Below are positions 23,967-35,251 of a stretch of 64,000 nucleotides of DNA, piece after piece. The notes under the pieces were generated by a model. The model did no database searches. It was not told the DNA's origin and worked only from the letters and a program-made list of their open reading frames with translations. Each line of letters starts with the position of its first letter. Position 1 is the first letter of the stretch. Both the position numbers and the translations under genes were made by a program. Source of the DNA: Pseudomonas kielensis (lineage in GTDB: Bacteria; Pseudomonadota; Gammaproteobacteria; Pseudomonadales; Pseudomonadaceae); the NCBI RefSeq assembly GCF_014236655.1, contig NZ_JACMYG010000004.1:248001-312000 (forward strand), written 5' to 3'.

Positions 23967-26900
23967 GCGATGGTTTCTCGGCTGTGCTATCCGAAAAGTC
24001 CGAAACTGCGATACGAAGGAAGGTGGCGGCGAATTCGTCGGCGGGCAGTGGCAGGCTGACGATGTAGCCCTGGATCTGTTCGCAGCCTTCGCCGGCGAGG
24101 AATTGCTGTTGGGCCTGGGTCTCGACGCCTTCGGCGATGATGGTGAACTGCATGCTGCGGCCAAGGGCGATGATTGCGCGGACGATGGCCACGTCGTGGG
24201 GGTCGTCGGGCAGGCCGCGGACGAAGGACTGGTCGATTTTCAGGTAGTCCAGGGGCAGGCGCTTGAGGTAGCTGAGGGAGGAGTAGCCGGTGCCGAAGTC
24301 GTCGATGGCCAGTTGCACTCCCAGGCGTTTGAGCTGGTGCAGGACTTCCAGGGCTTCTTCCGCCTGGCTCATGATGAAGTTTTCGGTGATTTCCAGTTGC
24401 AGCAGGCCGGGTTTGAGGCGGTTGTCCTTGAGCAGTTGTTCGATGCGCCCCAAGAGGTTGGGCTGGCGCAGTTGCGCGCCGGCGAGATTGACCGAAAGTG
24501 AGCCGAAGCCCTCGTAGCGTTTGCTCCACTCGTGCATCTGCAGGCAGGCCTGTTCCAGTACCCAGTCGCCGATCTGCAGGATCATGCCGTTTTCTTCGGC
24601 CAGGGAGATGAAGTGCTCGGGCGGTACATCGCCGAAGGTCGGGTGGTGCCAGCGGATCAGTGCTTCGGCGCCGACCAGGCGTGGATGGTTGAGGCTGATT
24701 TTCGGTTGGTAGTACAGGGACAATTCGTTGCGTTCGATGGCGCGGCGCAGTTCATGTTCCAGGGCTATGCGCTCGCTGGCCTGGGCGGTGAGGTCGCGGG
24801 TGTAGCTTTCGACGCGGTTGCGCCCTTTGGCCTTGGAGCGGTACATGGCCGCATCGGCGTTCTTGACCAGGGTGGCGACGTCGCTACCGTCCTTGGGATA
24901 GAGGCTGGTGCCGATGCTGGCGCTGATGAAGAACTCATGTTCGCCGGCCTGGAACGGCGCGCCAAAGCAGTTCAGCAGTTTGTTGGCGATGTGGTCGGCA
25001 TCGCTGGCTTGCTGCAGGCCCGGCAGCAGGATGATGAACTCGTCGCCCCCCAGGCGGGCCACGGTGTCGATGTCGCGCAGTTGCTCCTTGAGGCGTACGG
25101 CGATGCCCCTGAGCAGCAGGTCGCCGACCGGGTGGCCGAGGCTGTCGTTGATGTGTTTGAAGCGGTCGAGGTCGAGAAACAGCACGGCTCCCAGGCCACC
25201 CTGTTCACGCTGGCCGTTGAGGGCGGTCAGCAGGCGGCTTTCGAACAGTGTGCGGTTCGGCAGGCCGGTCAGCGGGTCGTGGTGGGCCTGATAGTCGAGC
25301 TTGGCCTGGGCGTGCTTGAGGCTCGAAATATCGGCAAACACCGCGACGAAGTGGGTGATGAAGCGGTCCTTGTTGCGCACCGCGCTGATGGTCAGCCAGC
25401 TGGGGTACAGCTCGCCATTCTTGCGCCGGTTGGAGATCTCGCCCTGCCAGTGGCCCTCGGCGGTCAATTGATGCCACATGGCCGCGTAGAAGGCGCTGTC
25501 GTGCAGGCCCGAGGCCAGGAGTCGAGGGGTGTGGCCCAGGGCCTCGGTTTCACTGTAGCCGGTGATCTCGCTGAAGGCCCGGTTGACGGCGCTGATGTGC
25601 TGCTGGGTGTCGGTGATCAACACGCCTTCGGCGGTGCTCTCGAACACGGTGGCGGCCTGTTGCAGTTTTTCCTGCATCAGGTGCCGCTCGGTGATGTCCC
25701 GGGCGATGGTCAGCATGCATTCTTCGTCGCCGATCGGTAGCGGTCGGCTGGACATTTCGCACAGGCGGATCTGCCCGTCGTTACGCCGGATGTGGCAGGT
25801 GAAGTCACGCACGAAGCCGTCGCGCTTGAGCAGGTCGAGCATTTTGCGGCGTTCATTGAGGTTGACCCAGATGCCCAGGTCGAGGGTCGAGCGATCCAGG
25901 GACATGGCGCTATTGAAGCCGGTGATGCGGCTGAACCCTTCGTTGACCTCGATCAGCAGACCGTCGCTGACCCGTGAGAGCAGCAGGCCATCAGGCGAGG
26001 CATGGAAGGCCTTGGCGAACTTTTCCTCGGAGGTTTGCAGTTGCTGTTGGGTTTCCTTGAGCTGGCTGATGTCCCGGACCACCACCACCAGCGCTGGCGT
26101 GGTGTCGAGTTCGAAGGGCTCGGCGGAGATCAGGCCGGTGAACACCTGGCCATTGCTGCGGCGAAAGGGCATCTCCAGGTTGCGAATGCTGCCGGCCTGC
26201 AAGCGCTGCAACAGGCCCGGGCCGACGCCGGCAATGCCCCAGATATTCAGATCAGTGGCGGTTTGTCCCACCACTTGTGCGGCGCTCAGGCCGATCTGTT
26301 CTTCGAAGGCCTCGTTGACCTCCAGTAGGCAGCCGTCCGACAGGCGCGCAATCACCAGGATGTCCGGGCACTGCTGGAACACCGAGGCAAACTTCTGCTC
26401 GGAGAGGCGCAGGGCTTCTTCGGTGCGCTTGGCTTCGCTGATGTCGATCATCAGGCCGCGCATGATTGGCTCGTGGCCGTGTTCAATCAGGCTGACGATG
26501 TCGCGTACCCACAGGCAGCGCCCGTCGGCCGTGATCACCCGGTAGTCGAGGCTGTGATCGCGTCCGGCCAGTACTTCGTGATCGCAGAAGCTCTGGGCCC
26601 GTGTCAGGTCGGCGGGATGAATGATGTTGCGCCAGAAGCCGGGTATCAGCCAGTGGGACAGGGGATAGCCGAGCAGTTCTTCGGCGTGGGGCGACACGTA
26701 GCTGTAGGTGAAGTCACTGATGCGCGCTTCCCAGGCGATGGCGGACAGGCTCTCCACCAGGCCGCGGTAGTGGTATTCGCTGCTGCGCAGTTCCTGCTCC
26801 AGGGCGACCCGGCGGGAAATCTCTGAGCTCAGGCGGCGATTGATGCGGATCACCGCGGCGAGTATGGCGATCAGCAAACCGACGCTGGGCAGGCCGTAGA

Positions 26901-27705
26901 TCAACAGGTCGGACCAGAAGCCGCGGTGATCGAGCACGTTGCCGACCCAGTGCTCCTGGATGGCGCTGATTTCCCCGGGGCTCATGTCGGCCAGCACTTT
27001 GTCGAGGATGCTTACCAGCAGTTTGTTATCCCGTGGCACGGCCATCGCCAGTTGGTAGCGATAGGGGGTTTCGCCGCTGACGTAGAGCCCTTCGAGCTTG
27101 AGTTGGCGCAGGCTCCAGACACTGGACGCGAGGTCGCCGACGACCGCGTCGACCTGGTCGGTGGCCAGGGCCTGCAGCGCCGAGCTGACGTTGGGCAAGG
27201 GCACCAGGTTGAGGTCGGGGTGTTGGGTGCGCAGCAATTCGTGCGGGGCGTAGTTTTCCACCACGGCGATTTTCAGGCCGTAGAGGTCTTCAATATTGCG
27301 GGGCTGGGCGCCGCCCACATGGGCCAGGATAACGATGGGGAAATCCAGGTAGGGGCGGGTGAAGGCCAGGTAGTTCTGGCGCTCGGCGGTGGACATGATG
27401 CCGGGCAGCAGGTCGAGCTTGCCGTGTTTGACCTGGTCCAGCACCTCGGTCCAGCTGACCGGCTCCACGGGCGTAACCTTGACGGCCAGGCGATCGCGCA
27501 CGACGTTGATGTAGTCCGCCGCCAGGCCCTGGTAGCGGCCTTGCTCGTCACGAAACTCGAAGGGCGGCCACGAGGCGTCCACGCCCAGGCGTAACTCTGG
27601 ATGAGCCGCCAGCCAGCCACGTTCTTCGTCACTAAGAGTCAGAGCGCCAGCCGTTGCGGTCCAGGTCATCAGCGACAGTAGCAGCGCGGCCGGGAGTCTG
27701 GGCAT
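23962..27705 (-). CDS. rmcA: RmcA-type c-di-GMP phosphodiesterase/cyclase sensor
   Basis: A 1247-residue inner-membrane protein. Order: signal peptide (about 1-22), periplasmic solute-binding (SBP_bac_3) domain (about 25-250), membrane helix (about 268-290), four PAS domains (about 305-800), a GGDEF domain with intact RLGGDEF, and a C-terminal EAL domain with EALIRWH. P. aeruginosa RmcA has the same architecture and length and lowers c-di-GMP in response to redox-active phenazines. Both catalytic motifs are intact here. Its place just downstream of rpoD also matches P. aeruginosa. Whether the GGDEF makes c-di-GMP or only regulates the EAL is not known from sequence. Confidence 0.92.
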   Translation of the reverse strand: MPRLPAALLLSLMTWTATAGALTLSDEERGWLAAHPELRLGVDASWPPFEFRDEQGRYQGLAADYINVVRDRLAVKVTPVEPVSWTEVLDQVKHGKLDLLPGIMSTAERQNYLAFTRPYLDFPIVILAHVGGAQPRNIEDLYGLKIAVVENYAPHELLRTQHPDLNLVPLPNVSSALQALATDQVDAVVGDLASSVWSLRQLKLEGLYVSGETPYRYQLAMAVPRDNKLLVSILDKVLADMSPGEISAIQEHWVGNVLDHRGFWSDLLIYGLPSVGLLIAILAAVIRINRRLSSEISRRVALEQELRSSEYHYRGLVESLSAIAWEARISDFTYSYVSPHAEELLGYPLSHWLIPGFWRNIIHPADLTRAQSFCDHEVLAGRDHSLDYRVITADGRCLWVRDIVSLIEHGHEPIMRGLMIDISEAKRTEEALRLSEQKFASVFQQCPDILVIARLSDGCLLEVNEAFEEQIGLSAAQVVGQTATDLNIWGIAGVGPGLLQRLQAGSIRNLEMPFRRSNGQVFTGLISAEPFELDTTPALVVVVRDISQLKETQQQLQTSEEKFAKAFHASPDGLLLSRVSDGLLIEVNEGFSRITGFNSAMSLDRSTLDLGIWVNLNERRKMLDLLKRDGFVRDFTCHIRRNDGQIRLCEMSSRPLPIGDEECMLTIARDITERHLMQEKLQQAATVFESTAEGVLITDTQQHISAVNRAFSEITGYSETEALGHTPRLLASGLHDSAFYAAMWHQLTAEGHWQGEISNRRKNGELYPSWLTISAVRNKDRFITHFVAVFADISSLKHAQAKLDYQAHHDPLTGLPNRTLFESRLLTALNGQREQGGLGAVLFLDLDRFKHINDSLGHPVGDLLLRGIAVRLKEQLRDIDTVARLGGDEFIILLPGLQQASDADHIANKLLNCFGAPFQAGEHEFFISASIGTSLYPKDGSDVATLVKNADAAMYRSKAKGRNRVESYTRDLTAQASERIALEHELRRAIERNELSLYYQPKISLNHPRLVGAEALIRWHHPTFGDVPPEHFISLAEENGMILQIGDWVLEQACLQMHEWSKRYEGFGSLSVNLAGAQLRQPNLLGRIEQLLKDNRLKPGLLQLEITENFIMSQAEEALEVLHQLKRLGVQLAIDDFGTGYSSLSYLKRLPLDYLKIDQSFVRGLPDDPHDVAIVRAIIALGRSMQFTIIAEGVETQAQQQFLAGEGCEQIQGYIVSLPLPADEFAATFLRIAVSDFSDSTAEKPSL

Positions 27706-27796
27706 AACGGTCTCGTTATGGCTCGGGGGAATGTTTCGAGTGTAGACGGGCTAGGGGGGCGATAGCGATGCTGCGAGGATTAAATCTGCATAAAGC

Positions 27797-27823
27797 AAAA
27801 CCCCCGGCAGGGCCGGGGGTTTT
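27797..27823 (-). terminator. rpoD intrinsic terminator
   Basis: AAAACCCCCGGC stem with GCCGGGGGTTTT, 3-nt loop, 4 bp after the rpoD stop codon. It separates rpoD from rmcA. Confidence 0.93.
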
Positions 27824-27827
27824 GTGA

Positions 27828-29675
<1,848 letters not shown>

Positions 29676-29742
29676 AACACCCTATCCACTGAAGGTCTTG
29701 GCGGGCAAAAAACAAGCCGAGGATTATACCTGAGCTATGACC

Positions 29743-31701
29743 TCACGCGCCAGTTGAGGTCGGGCTTGATGCGGAAACATTGCGACTTAGAAGGTCGCGC
29801 AGTTGGTTTTTCTCATCGCTACTCAGCTCACTTTGACGTGCTTTCCTGAGCAGTTGTTCCAGGTTTCGCTCGCGTTGGCGGGCTGACAAGCTAGTTATGG
29901 TGTCGAAAAACTGTTGTTCAAGGTTGTCGCCATCAATCAACCATTCCTTTTCGGCCAATGCCTTGAGCAGGCGACCTTGTTCGGTCCCGTGCCAGCGCGC
30001 AATCAACTGAAATGAGTTTAGCTTGGGATTCTTCTGTACCGCTTCGAGCAGTGCCACCAGCAATTGTGTGTTGGAGTGGTCCTCGGCCGCGAAGTGCCCG
30101 GCGTCCTCGACTTTTTCCGCCAGTTGCGGGTGGTGCAGTAGCGTGCGTAAAGCGGCCAGTGTTGGTGGTTCGACGGCGGCCGGCACGCGCGGGGCACGTG
30201 GCTGATCGCGATCAGCGCCACGCTTGCCTTTTTTGTCCCAGGGTTTGTCTTCCCATTTCTTGCCGCCGCCAGGCTTTTTCGGTGTCCATTCCTGCTGGGG
30301 CGCGTAGGCTTCCTGCGGTTGATGGTAGTCGGAATAATCCGGCATGGCGTCGTAATCGATGCCTGGGTCGTAGGCTGGCGGCGCCTCCTGTGGTGCGCTT
30401 TGCACCAGTTGGCTGACCGCTTCGTTGTTGAGGCCCGTGATCTCGCTCAGGCGCTGACGCATCAGGGTGCGCAGATTGGCCCCGGGCACCTTGTCGATCA
30501 GCGGCGCGGCGAGGGTGGCCATGTGGGCCTTGCCCTCGAGCGAGCGCGGGTCGGACTCTTCGATCAACTGCTGGAAGAAATAGTCGGCCAGGGGCTGGGC
30601 ATGCTGGTTGATGCGGGCGCGAAAGGCGTCGGTGCCTTCGGAGCGGACCAGGGTATCCGGGTCTTCGCCTTCCGGCAGGAACAGAAAGCGCGCGCGTCGT
30701 CCGTCCTGCAGGCTCGACAGCGTCGACTCCAGGGCGCGCCACGCGGCATTGCGCCCAGCCTGGTCGCCGTCGAAGCAGAACAGCACGCTGGGCACTACCC
30801 GGAACAGGCGCTTGAGGTGTTCTTCGCTGGTGGCGGTGCCGAGGGTGGCGACAGCGTTGCGCAGGCCTTGCTGGGCGAGGGCGATAACGTCCATGTAGCC
30901 CTCGACGACGATGATTTCGTCGAGGTTGCGGTTGTTTTTCCGCGCTTCATACAGGCCGTAGAGCTCCTGGCCTTTATGAAAGACCGGGGTTTCCGGTGAG
31001 TTCAGGTATTTCGGTTTGTCGTCACCCAGGACCCGGCCGCCAAAGGCGATGATGCGCCCACGGCTGTCGCGGATCGGGAACATCACGCGATCGCGGAAGC
31101 GGTCGTAGCGCTTGCCGCTCTCGGCGTTCTCGATCAGCAGGCCGGCATCGATCATGGCTTTCTGCTGCAGGGTGTCGCTGCTCAAGTGCTTGAACAGGTT
31201 GTCCCAGCCAGGGGGCGCAAAGCCCAGGCCAAAGTCCCGGGCGATCTCGCCGGTCAGGCCGCGGCCCTTGAGGTAGTCGACCGCGGCCTTGCGCGCCGGA
31301 TGGCTTTTCAGGGCCTGGCGGTAAAAGTCGGCCGCGGCGCTCAGGAGTGGGTACAGCGGCGAATCGGTGGGTTGCCGGGGTTTGGGCGGGCGGCCACTTT
31401 CTTCGCGGGGGATTTCCATGCCGGCGGCTTTGGCCAGGTCCTCGACGGCCTGGGGGAAGTCCAGGTTGTCGTGGTCCATGAGGAAGCCGAGGGCATTGCC
31501 TCCTGCGCCGCAGCCAAAGCAGTAGTAGAACTGTTTGTCCGGGCTGACGCTGAAGGAGGGGGTCTTTTCTTTGTGGAACGGGCAGCAGGCGGTGTAGTTC
31601 TTGCCGGCTTTTTTCAGTTGCAGCCGCGAGCTGACCACATCGACGATGTCGGTGCGGTTCAGAAGGTCGTCAATAAAGCTCTGGGGAATTAGCCCGGCCA
31701 T
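29743..31701 (-). CDS. dnaG: DNA primase
   Basis: A 652-residue primase. The CHC2 zinc-binding domain lies at the N-terminus (CCPFHKEKTPSFSV, then YYCFGCGAGG). The TOPRIM catalytic core carries the EGYMD acidic motif (about residue 264) and FDGDQAG (about 307). A Pro/Lys/Asp-rich linker near residues 450-510 leads to the DnaB helicase-binding domain. The start is the ATG giving MAGLIPQSFIDDLLN; an upstream in-frame GTG adds 13 residues without conservation. It is separated from rpsU by nearly 500 bp. Confidence 0.98.
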   Translation of the reverse strand: MAGLIPQSFIDDLLNRTDIVDVVSSRLQLKKAGKNYTACCPFHKEKTPSFSVSPDKQFYYCFGCGAGGNALGFLMDHDNLDFPQAVEDLAKAAGMEIPREESGRPPKPRQPTDSPLYPLLSAAADFYRQALKSHPARKAAVDYLKGRGLTGEIARDFGLGFAPPGWDNLFKHLSSDTLQQKAMIDAGLLIENAESGKRYDRFRDRVMFPIRDSRGRIIAFGGRVLGDDKPKYLNSPETPVFHKGQELYGLYEARKNNRNLDEIIVVEGYMDVIALAQQGLRNAVATLGTATSEEHLKRLFRVVPSVLFCFDGDQAGRNAAWRALESTLSSLQDGRRARFLFLPEGEDPDTLVRSEGTDAFRARINQHAQPLADYFFQQLIEESDPRSLEGKAHMATLAAPLIDKVPGANLRTLMRQRLSEITGLNNEAVSQLVQSAPQEAPPAYDPGIDYDAMPDYSDYHQPQEAYAPQQEWTPKKPGGGKKWEDKPWDKKGKRGADRDQPRAPRVPAAVEPPTLAALRTLLHHPQLAEKVEDAGHFAAEDHSNTQLLVALLEAVQKNPKLNSFQLIARWHGTEQGRLLKALAEKEWLIDGDNLEQQFFDTITSLSARQRERNLEQLLRKARQSELSSDEKNQLRDLLSRNVSASSPTSTGA

Positions 31702-31854
31702 GGCGTTCTCGTCATCACTGCTTGTGAGTATCTGGCCCACGCGAGGGTGAGTGGATACCGGTCATGATTTTGAGGCGCGGCAAATGTGCGGCTCGACCAG
31801 GTATCGTCTGCGTATTCGCGGTAGGGGAGTGTATCCGCCGAAAATCCACTGAGG

Positions 31855-32115
31855 TTAGTCCCAATAGGGTTCGACTGTTGGAAAGTACTGTGCTGAGTCC
31901 CGCAGTGCCTGGTGAAAGGCCTCGGATAGCTCAAAAGCAGGCACGCAAGAAGGCGCCTTGGGCTGATCGTCGTTGAGAGGAATCAGTAGGGTGTGCTCGT
32001 CAGTAGCCTTGGAAGGCTCGTCAGAAGAGACGTGCACTGCTGGCAAAAGAGCCAGGTCTGACGTGTGAAGCAGTTTGTCTCGGTCGCGTCTGCGGCTTTG
32101 ACAGTGAAGCATCAA
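31855..32115 (-). CDS. hypothetical 86-codon reading frame between rpsU and dnaG
   Basis: The only candidate gene in the 485 bp (31702-32187) between rpsU and dnaG. The C-terminal part (PAFELSEAFHQALRDSAQYF) is acidic and balanced like a real protein, but the N-terminal part is Arg-rich and could be chance. I do not recognise it. It is weakly supported; the region otherwise holds only the post-rpsU hairpin. Confidence 0.3.
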   Translation of the reverse strand: MMLHCQSRRRDRDKLLHTSDLALLPAVHVSSDEPSKATDEHTLLIPLNDDQPKAPSCVPAFELSEAFHQALRDSAQYFPTVEPYWD

Positions 32116-32135
32116 GCGATATCCGCAAATGCCAT

Positions 32136-32158
32136 AAGCCCGGCTGAGGGCCGGGCTT
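32136..32158 (-). terminator. hairpin after rpsU (attenuator)
   Basis: AAGCCCGGC-N5-GCCGGGCTT, a 9-bp stem about 30 bp downstream of rpsU on the minus strand, with a poor T run. In E. coli a partial terminator in this place makes ribosomal protein more abundant than primase. Confidence 0.75.
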
Positions 32159-32187
32159 GGCAGAAGCTTGCTACGATCGTCTGTGTA

Positions 32188-32403
32188 TTAGTACAGACGA
32201 ACGGCGCGGCGCTGTTCGCGCTGAACTTTCTTGGCGTGACGCTTAACAGCGGCTGCTGCTTTGCGCTTACGCTCAGAAGTTGGCTTCTCGTAAAATTCGC
32301 GGCTACGAACTTCAGCCAGTACACCGGCTTTTTCGCAGGAGCGCTTGAAACGACGCAGAGCTACGTCGAAGGGTTCGTTCTCTTTTACTTTGACGGCTGG
32401 CAT
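32188..32403 (-). CDS. rpsU: 30S ribosomal protein S21
   Basis: The 71-residue S21 of the small subunit, which helps base pairing of 16S rRNA with the Shine-Dalgarno sequence. The start [20 protein letters not shown] and the basic C-terminus ([18 protein letters not shown]) are the family signature. It is the first gene of the rpsU-dnaG-rpoD operon and has its own promoter in the divergent gap with tsaD. Confidence 0.99.
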
Positions 32404-32486
32404 CCAGAGCTACCTTCATTCATTACCGGGGTCAACATCCTCGCGGCAAAAGAGCACTTGAAGACGTCGGTTTTTAAGGGTTGCGG

Positions 32487-32515
32487 ATGTTAACCCCTCA
32501 TCGCTCGGAATGCAA
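32487..32515 (-). promoter_or_regulatory. rpsU sigma-70 promoter
   Basis: On the minus strand TTGCAT (32510-32515), a 17-bp spacer and TAACAT (32487-32492), about 85 bp before the rpsU start. Spacing and position are good for the main operon promoter. Confidence 0.65.
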
Positions 32516-32602
32516 AGCCTCTGATCGAAAACCGCTGGTCGGGGCATCCCATGGCGACTATTATGCGCGCCTTCGAATTTAGCCTAAACAAGGCGCAAAC
32601 CC

Positions 32603-33628
32603 ATGCTAGTACTGGGATTAGAAACGTCCTGCGACGAAACCGGCGTCGCACTCTACGACAGTGAAAAAGGCCTGCTGGCCGATGCACTGTTCAGCCAGAT
32701 CGACCTGCACCGCGCCTATGGTGGCGTGGTGCCGGAGCTGGCTTCACGGGATCACGTCAAGCGCATGCTGCCCTTGATCCGTCAGGTCTTGGCCGAGGCG
32801 GACTGCGTGCCGACCGAGATCGACGCGATCGCCTACACCGCGGGTCCTGGCCTGGTGGGTGCTCTGCTGGTGGGCGCTTCCTGCGCCCAGGCGCTGGCGT
32901 TTGCCTGGGGCATTCCGGCCCTCGGCGTGCACCACATGGAAGGGCATTTGCTGGCACCGATGCTGGAGCCACAACCGCCTGAATTTCCGTTCGTCGCTTT
33001 GTTGGTCTCCGGTGGGCATACGCAGCTGGTTCGGGTCGATGCGATCGGTCAATACGAGTTGTTGGGCGAGACCCTCGACGATGCCGCGGGTGAAGCATTC
33101 GACAAGACGGCGAAGATGATGGGGCTCAATTACCCCGGCGGTCCGGAAATCGCTCGTCTGGCAGAGCAGGGTGTGCCGGGGCGGTTCACCTTCCCGCGGC
33201 CGATGTGTGACCGACCGGGCCTGGCGTTCAGCTTCAGTGGCCTGAAAACCTTTGCTCTGAACACCTGGCAGCAGTGCGTCAGTGCTGGGGACGACAGCGA
33301 GCAGACTCGTAGCGACATCGCGCTGGCCTTCCAGCAGGCGGTGGTGGAGACTTTGACCGTCAAGTGCAAGCGCGCCTTGAAACAGGCGGGTCTCAAGCGT
33401 CTGGTGATCGCTGGCGGCGTCAGTGCAAACAAGGCTTTGCGGGTTTCCCTGGAGAAAATGCTGGGTGACATGAAGGGCGACGTTTACTACGCCCGCCCGG
33501 AGTTCTGCACCGATAACGGCGCGATGATCGCTTTTGCCGGCTGTCAGCGTCTGCAGGCCGGGCAGCACGAAAGCCTGGCGATCAGCGTGCAGGCACGTTG
33601 GCCGATGGAGCAATTGTCTGCGTTGTAA
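32603..33628 (+). CDS. tsaD: tRNA threonylcarbamoyladenosine synthase subunit TsaD
   Basis: A 341-residue ASKHA-fold protein that, with TsaB and TsaE, transfers the threonylcarbamoyl group to A37 of ANN-decoding tRNAs. His111 and His115 (HHMEGHL) are the iron ligands. The phosphate loop ([12 protein letters not shown]) and the VSGGHTQL motif are intact. It diverges from rpsU across a 199-bp promoter region, the arrangement conserved across gammaproteobacteria. Confidence 0.98.
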   Translation: MLVLGLETSCDETGVALYDSEKGLLADALFSQIDLHRAYGGVVPELASRDHVKRMLPLIRQVLAEADCVPTEIDAIAYTAGPGLVGALLVGASCAQALAFAWGIPALGVHHMEGHLLAPMLEPQPPEFPFVALLVSGGHTQLVRVDAIGQYELLGETLDDAAGEAFDKTAKMMGLNYPGGPEIARLAEQGVPGRFTFPRPMCDRPGLAFSFSGLKTFALNTWQQCVSAGDDSEQTRSDIALAFQQAVVETLTVKCKRALKQAGLKRLVIAGGVSANKALRVSLEKMLGDMKGDVYYARPEFCTDNGAMIAFAGCQRLQAGQHESLAISVQARWPMEQLSAL

Positions 33629-33662
33629 GCCGGGGTTCGTGAATGTGGCTCAGGGGGCGGGG

Positions 33663-34232
33663 TTAAAAATGCCGTTCGCGCCCGGCAAACAGGTCGCGTA
33701 GATTGCCGCGGTGGCGCCAGACGATCAGGATCGTCAGGACGCTCATCGGCAGCAGCGCTGCCGGCTCCTGCCAGGCCAGCAATGGCAGGGTCAGGGGTGT
33801 GGCAATCAACGCCGCCAGCGAGCTGGTGCGGGTCAGGTAGAAGGTCAGCAGCCAGCCACCAATGGCCAGGAGTGCGGCAGGAGGGTAGAGCCCCAGCAGC
33901 ATGCCGGCGGCGGTAGCCACGCCTTTGCCGCCGCGAAAGCGAAAGTACAGCGGGAACAGGTGGCCGATGACGGCGCAGATGCCGACCCAAGCCTGTTGTT
34001 GGATCGACAATCCGGCGATGGCCGCCAGTAAAACCGGCAGCAGGCCTTTGCACAGGTCGCCCAGCAACGTCAGGACCGCGAGTTTTTTTCCCGCCAGGCG
34101 TAACATGTTGGTGGCGCCGGCATTACCCGAGCCACTCATTCGCGGATCGGGGTTACCGGTCAGGCGGCTGAGCAAAATGGCGAAGGACAGCGAGCCAAGC
34201 AGGTAGGCGAAAATCGCCAGTGACCAAAACAT
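33663..34232 (-). CDS. plsY: acyl-phosphate:glycerol-3-phosphate acyltransferase
   Basis: A 189-residue polytopic membrane protein with about five helices. It acylates glycerol-3-phosphate from acyl-phosphate, the first step of phospholipid synthesis. The three PlsY motifs are visible: [25 protein letters not shown], and the C-terminal [10 protein letters not shown]. It is transcribed towards tsaD and diverges from folB, as in other pseudomonads. Confidence 0.97.
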   Translation of the reverse strand: MFWSLAIFAYLLGSLSFAILLSRLTGNPDPRMSGSGNAGATNMLRLAGKKLAVLTLLGDLCKGLLPVLLAAIAGLSIQQQAWVGICAVIGHLFPLYFRFRGGKGVATAAGMLLGLYPPAALLAIGGWLLTFYLTRTSSLAALIATPLTLPLLAWQEPAALLPMSVLTILIVWRHRGNLRDLFAGRERHF

Positions 34233-34306
34233 GCTAACTATTCCGGGCGAGGACGCCCTGATTCTAACGGCGCATTGCGCCCTTGTCGTGCTGCGGAGAA
34301 AAGTGC

Positions 34307-34660
34307 TTGGACAGAGTGTTTATCGAGGGCCTGGAAGTCGACACGGTAATCGGTGCCTACGACTGGGAGCGCGGCATCCGTCAGTGCCTGCGTCTTGATC
34401 TGAGCTTTGCCTGGGACAATCGCCCGGCAGCAGCCGGTGATGACCTGACCCTGGCGCTCGATTACGCCAGTGTTTCGACGCGTATCCAGGCATTTGCCGA
34501 ACAGGCCCAGTTCCAGTTGGTGGAGACCTTTGCCGAGCGCCTGGCCGAAGTGTTGATGAGCGAATTCAAGATTACCTGGATGCGTCTCAAGCTGACCAAG
34601 CCAGGGGCCGTTCCGGCGGCTACCGGCGTGGGCGTGGAGATCGAGCGCGGATGTCGCTAA
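34307..34660 (+). CDS. folB: dihydroneopterin aldolase
   Basis: A 117-residue enzyme of folate synthesis that converts 7,8-dihydroneopterin to 6-hydroxymethyl-dihydropterin and glycolaldehyde. The start is a TTG that gives (M)[19 protein letters not shown], preceded by GGAG about 9 nt away; an earlier TTG at 34283 adds a cysteine-rich segment that is unlikely. LDYASVS and the C-terminal KLTKPGAVP motif are typical of FolB. Its end overlaps folK by 10 bp, so the two folate genes are coupled. Confidence 0.94.
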   Translation: MDRVFIEGLEVDTVIGAYDWERGIRQCLRLDLSFAWDNRPAAAGDDLTLALDYASVSTRIQAFAEQAQFQLVETFAERLAEVLMSEFKITWMRLKLTKPGAVPAATGVGVEIERGCR

Positions 34661-35169
34661 CTCAGGTTTTTCTTGGGCTGGGCAGCAATGTCGAGCGTGA
34701 AACCCATTTGTTGGCGGGGCTGGAAGCGCTGAGTGGGTTTCTGGTGGATATGCGCTGCTCGGCGGTGTTCGAAAGCCAGCCGGTGGGGATCAAGAGCGGG
34801 CCGTTTTTCAACTTTGTGGTGTCGGCGTTTACCGATCTGCCGTTGATCGAACTGGATCGCCGCTTGAAATTCATCGAGGCCGACAACGGCCGTTACGCGC
34901 CGGATCGCAAGGGTTTGCCGCTGGACATCGACGTGTTGTTGTACGGCGATCTGGTGGGCAACTTTGACGGTTTGATTCTGCCGCGTGCCGAAATTCTGAA
35001 GAATGCCTTTGTGTTGTGGCCGTTGTCGCTGATTGCCCCGGATCGGGTGCATCCGGGGGCGGGAAAAAGCTTCGCGACGCTGTGGGCTGAAGCGCAGATT
35101 GATCAGGTGCTGGCGCCGGTGGCCTTCGAATGGCGCGGTGAGTCGCTGACGCCTTTGAACTTGCTCTGA
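34651..35169 (+). CDS. folK: 6-hydroxymethyl-dihydropterin pyrophosphokinase
   Basis: A 172-residue HPPK that transfers pyrophosphate from ATP to 6-hydroxymethyl-7,8-dihydropterin, the step after FolB. The start [17 protein letters not shown], the VFESQPVG segment, and the metal-binding LPLDIDVLLYGD motif (with two Asp residues) are clear. A REPIN separates its end from the convergent cca gene. The final motif is somewhat shorter than in E. coli FolK, and such 'second' FolK copies exist in Pseudomonas. Confidence 0.94.
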   Translation: MSLTQVFLGLGSNVERETHLLAGLEALSGFLVDMRCSAVFESQPVGIKSGPFFNFVVSAFTDLPLIELDRRLKFIEADNGRYAPDRKGLPLDIDVLLYGDLVGNFDGLILPRAEILKNAFVLWPLSLIAPDRVHPGAGKSFATLWAEAQIDQVLAPVAFEWRGESLTPLNLL

Positions 35170-35182
35170 TCAGGTGGCCCCA

Positions 35183-35245
35183 TCGCGGGCGAGCCCACTC
35201 CCACAGGTGTGATGTAGCCCGTTGTGGGAGCGCGCTTGCCCGCGA
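35183..35245. repeat. REPIN between folK and cca
   Basis: Two inverted REP units (35183-35205, 35223-35245) with core TGTGGGAGCGCGCTTGCCCG, in the gap between convergent genes. It may serve as a bidirectional terminator. Confidence 0.87.
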
Positions 35246-35251
35246 TGTTTT

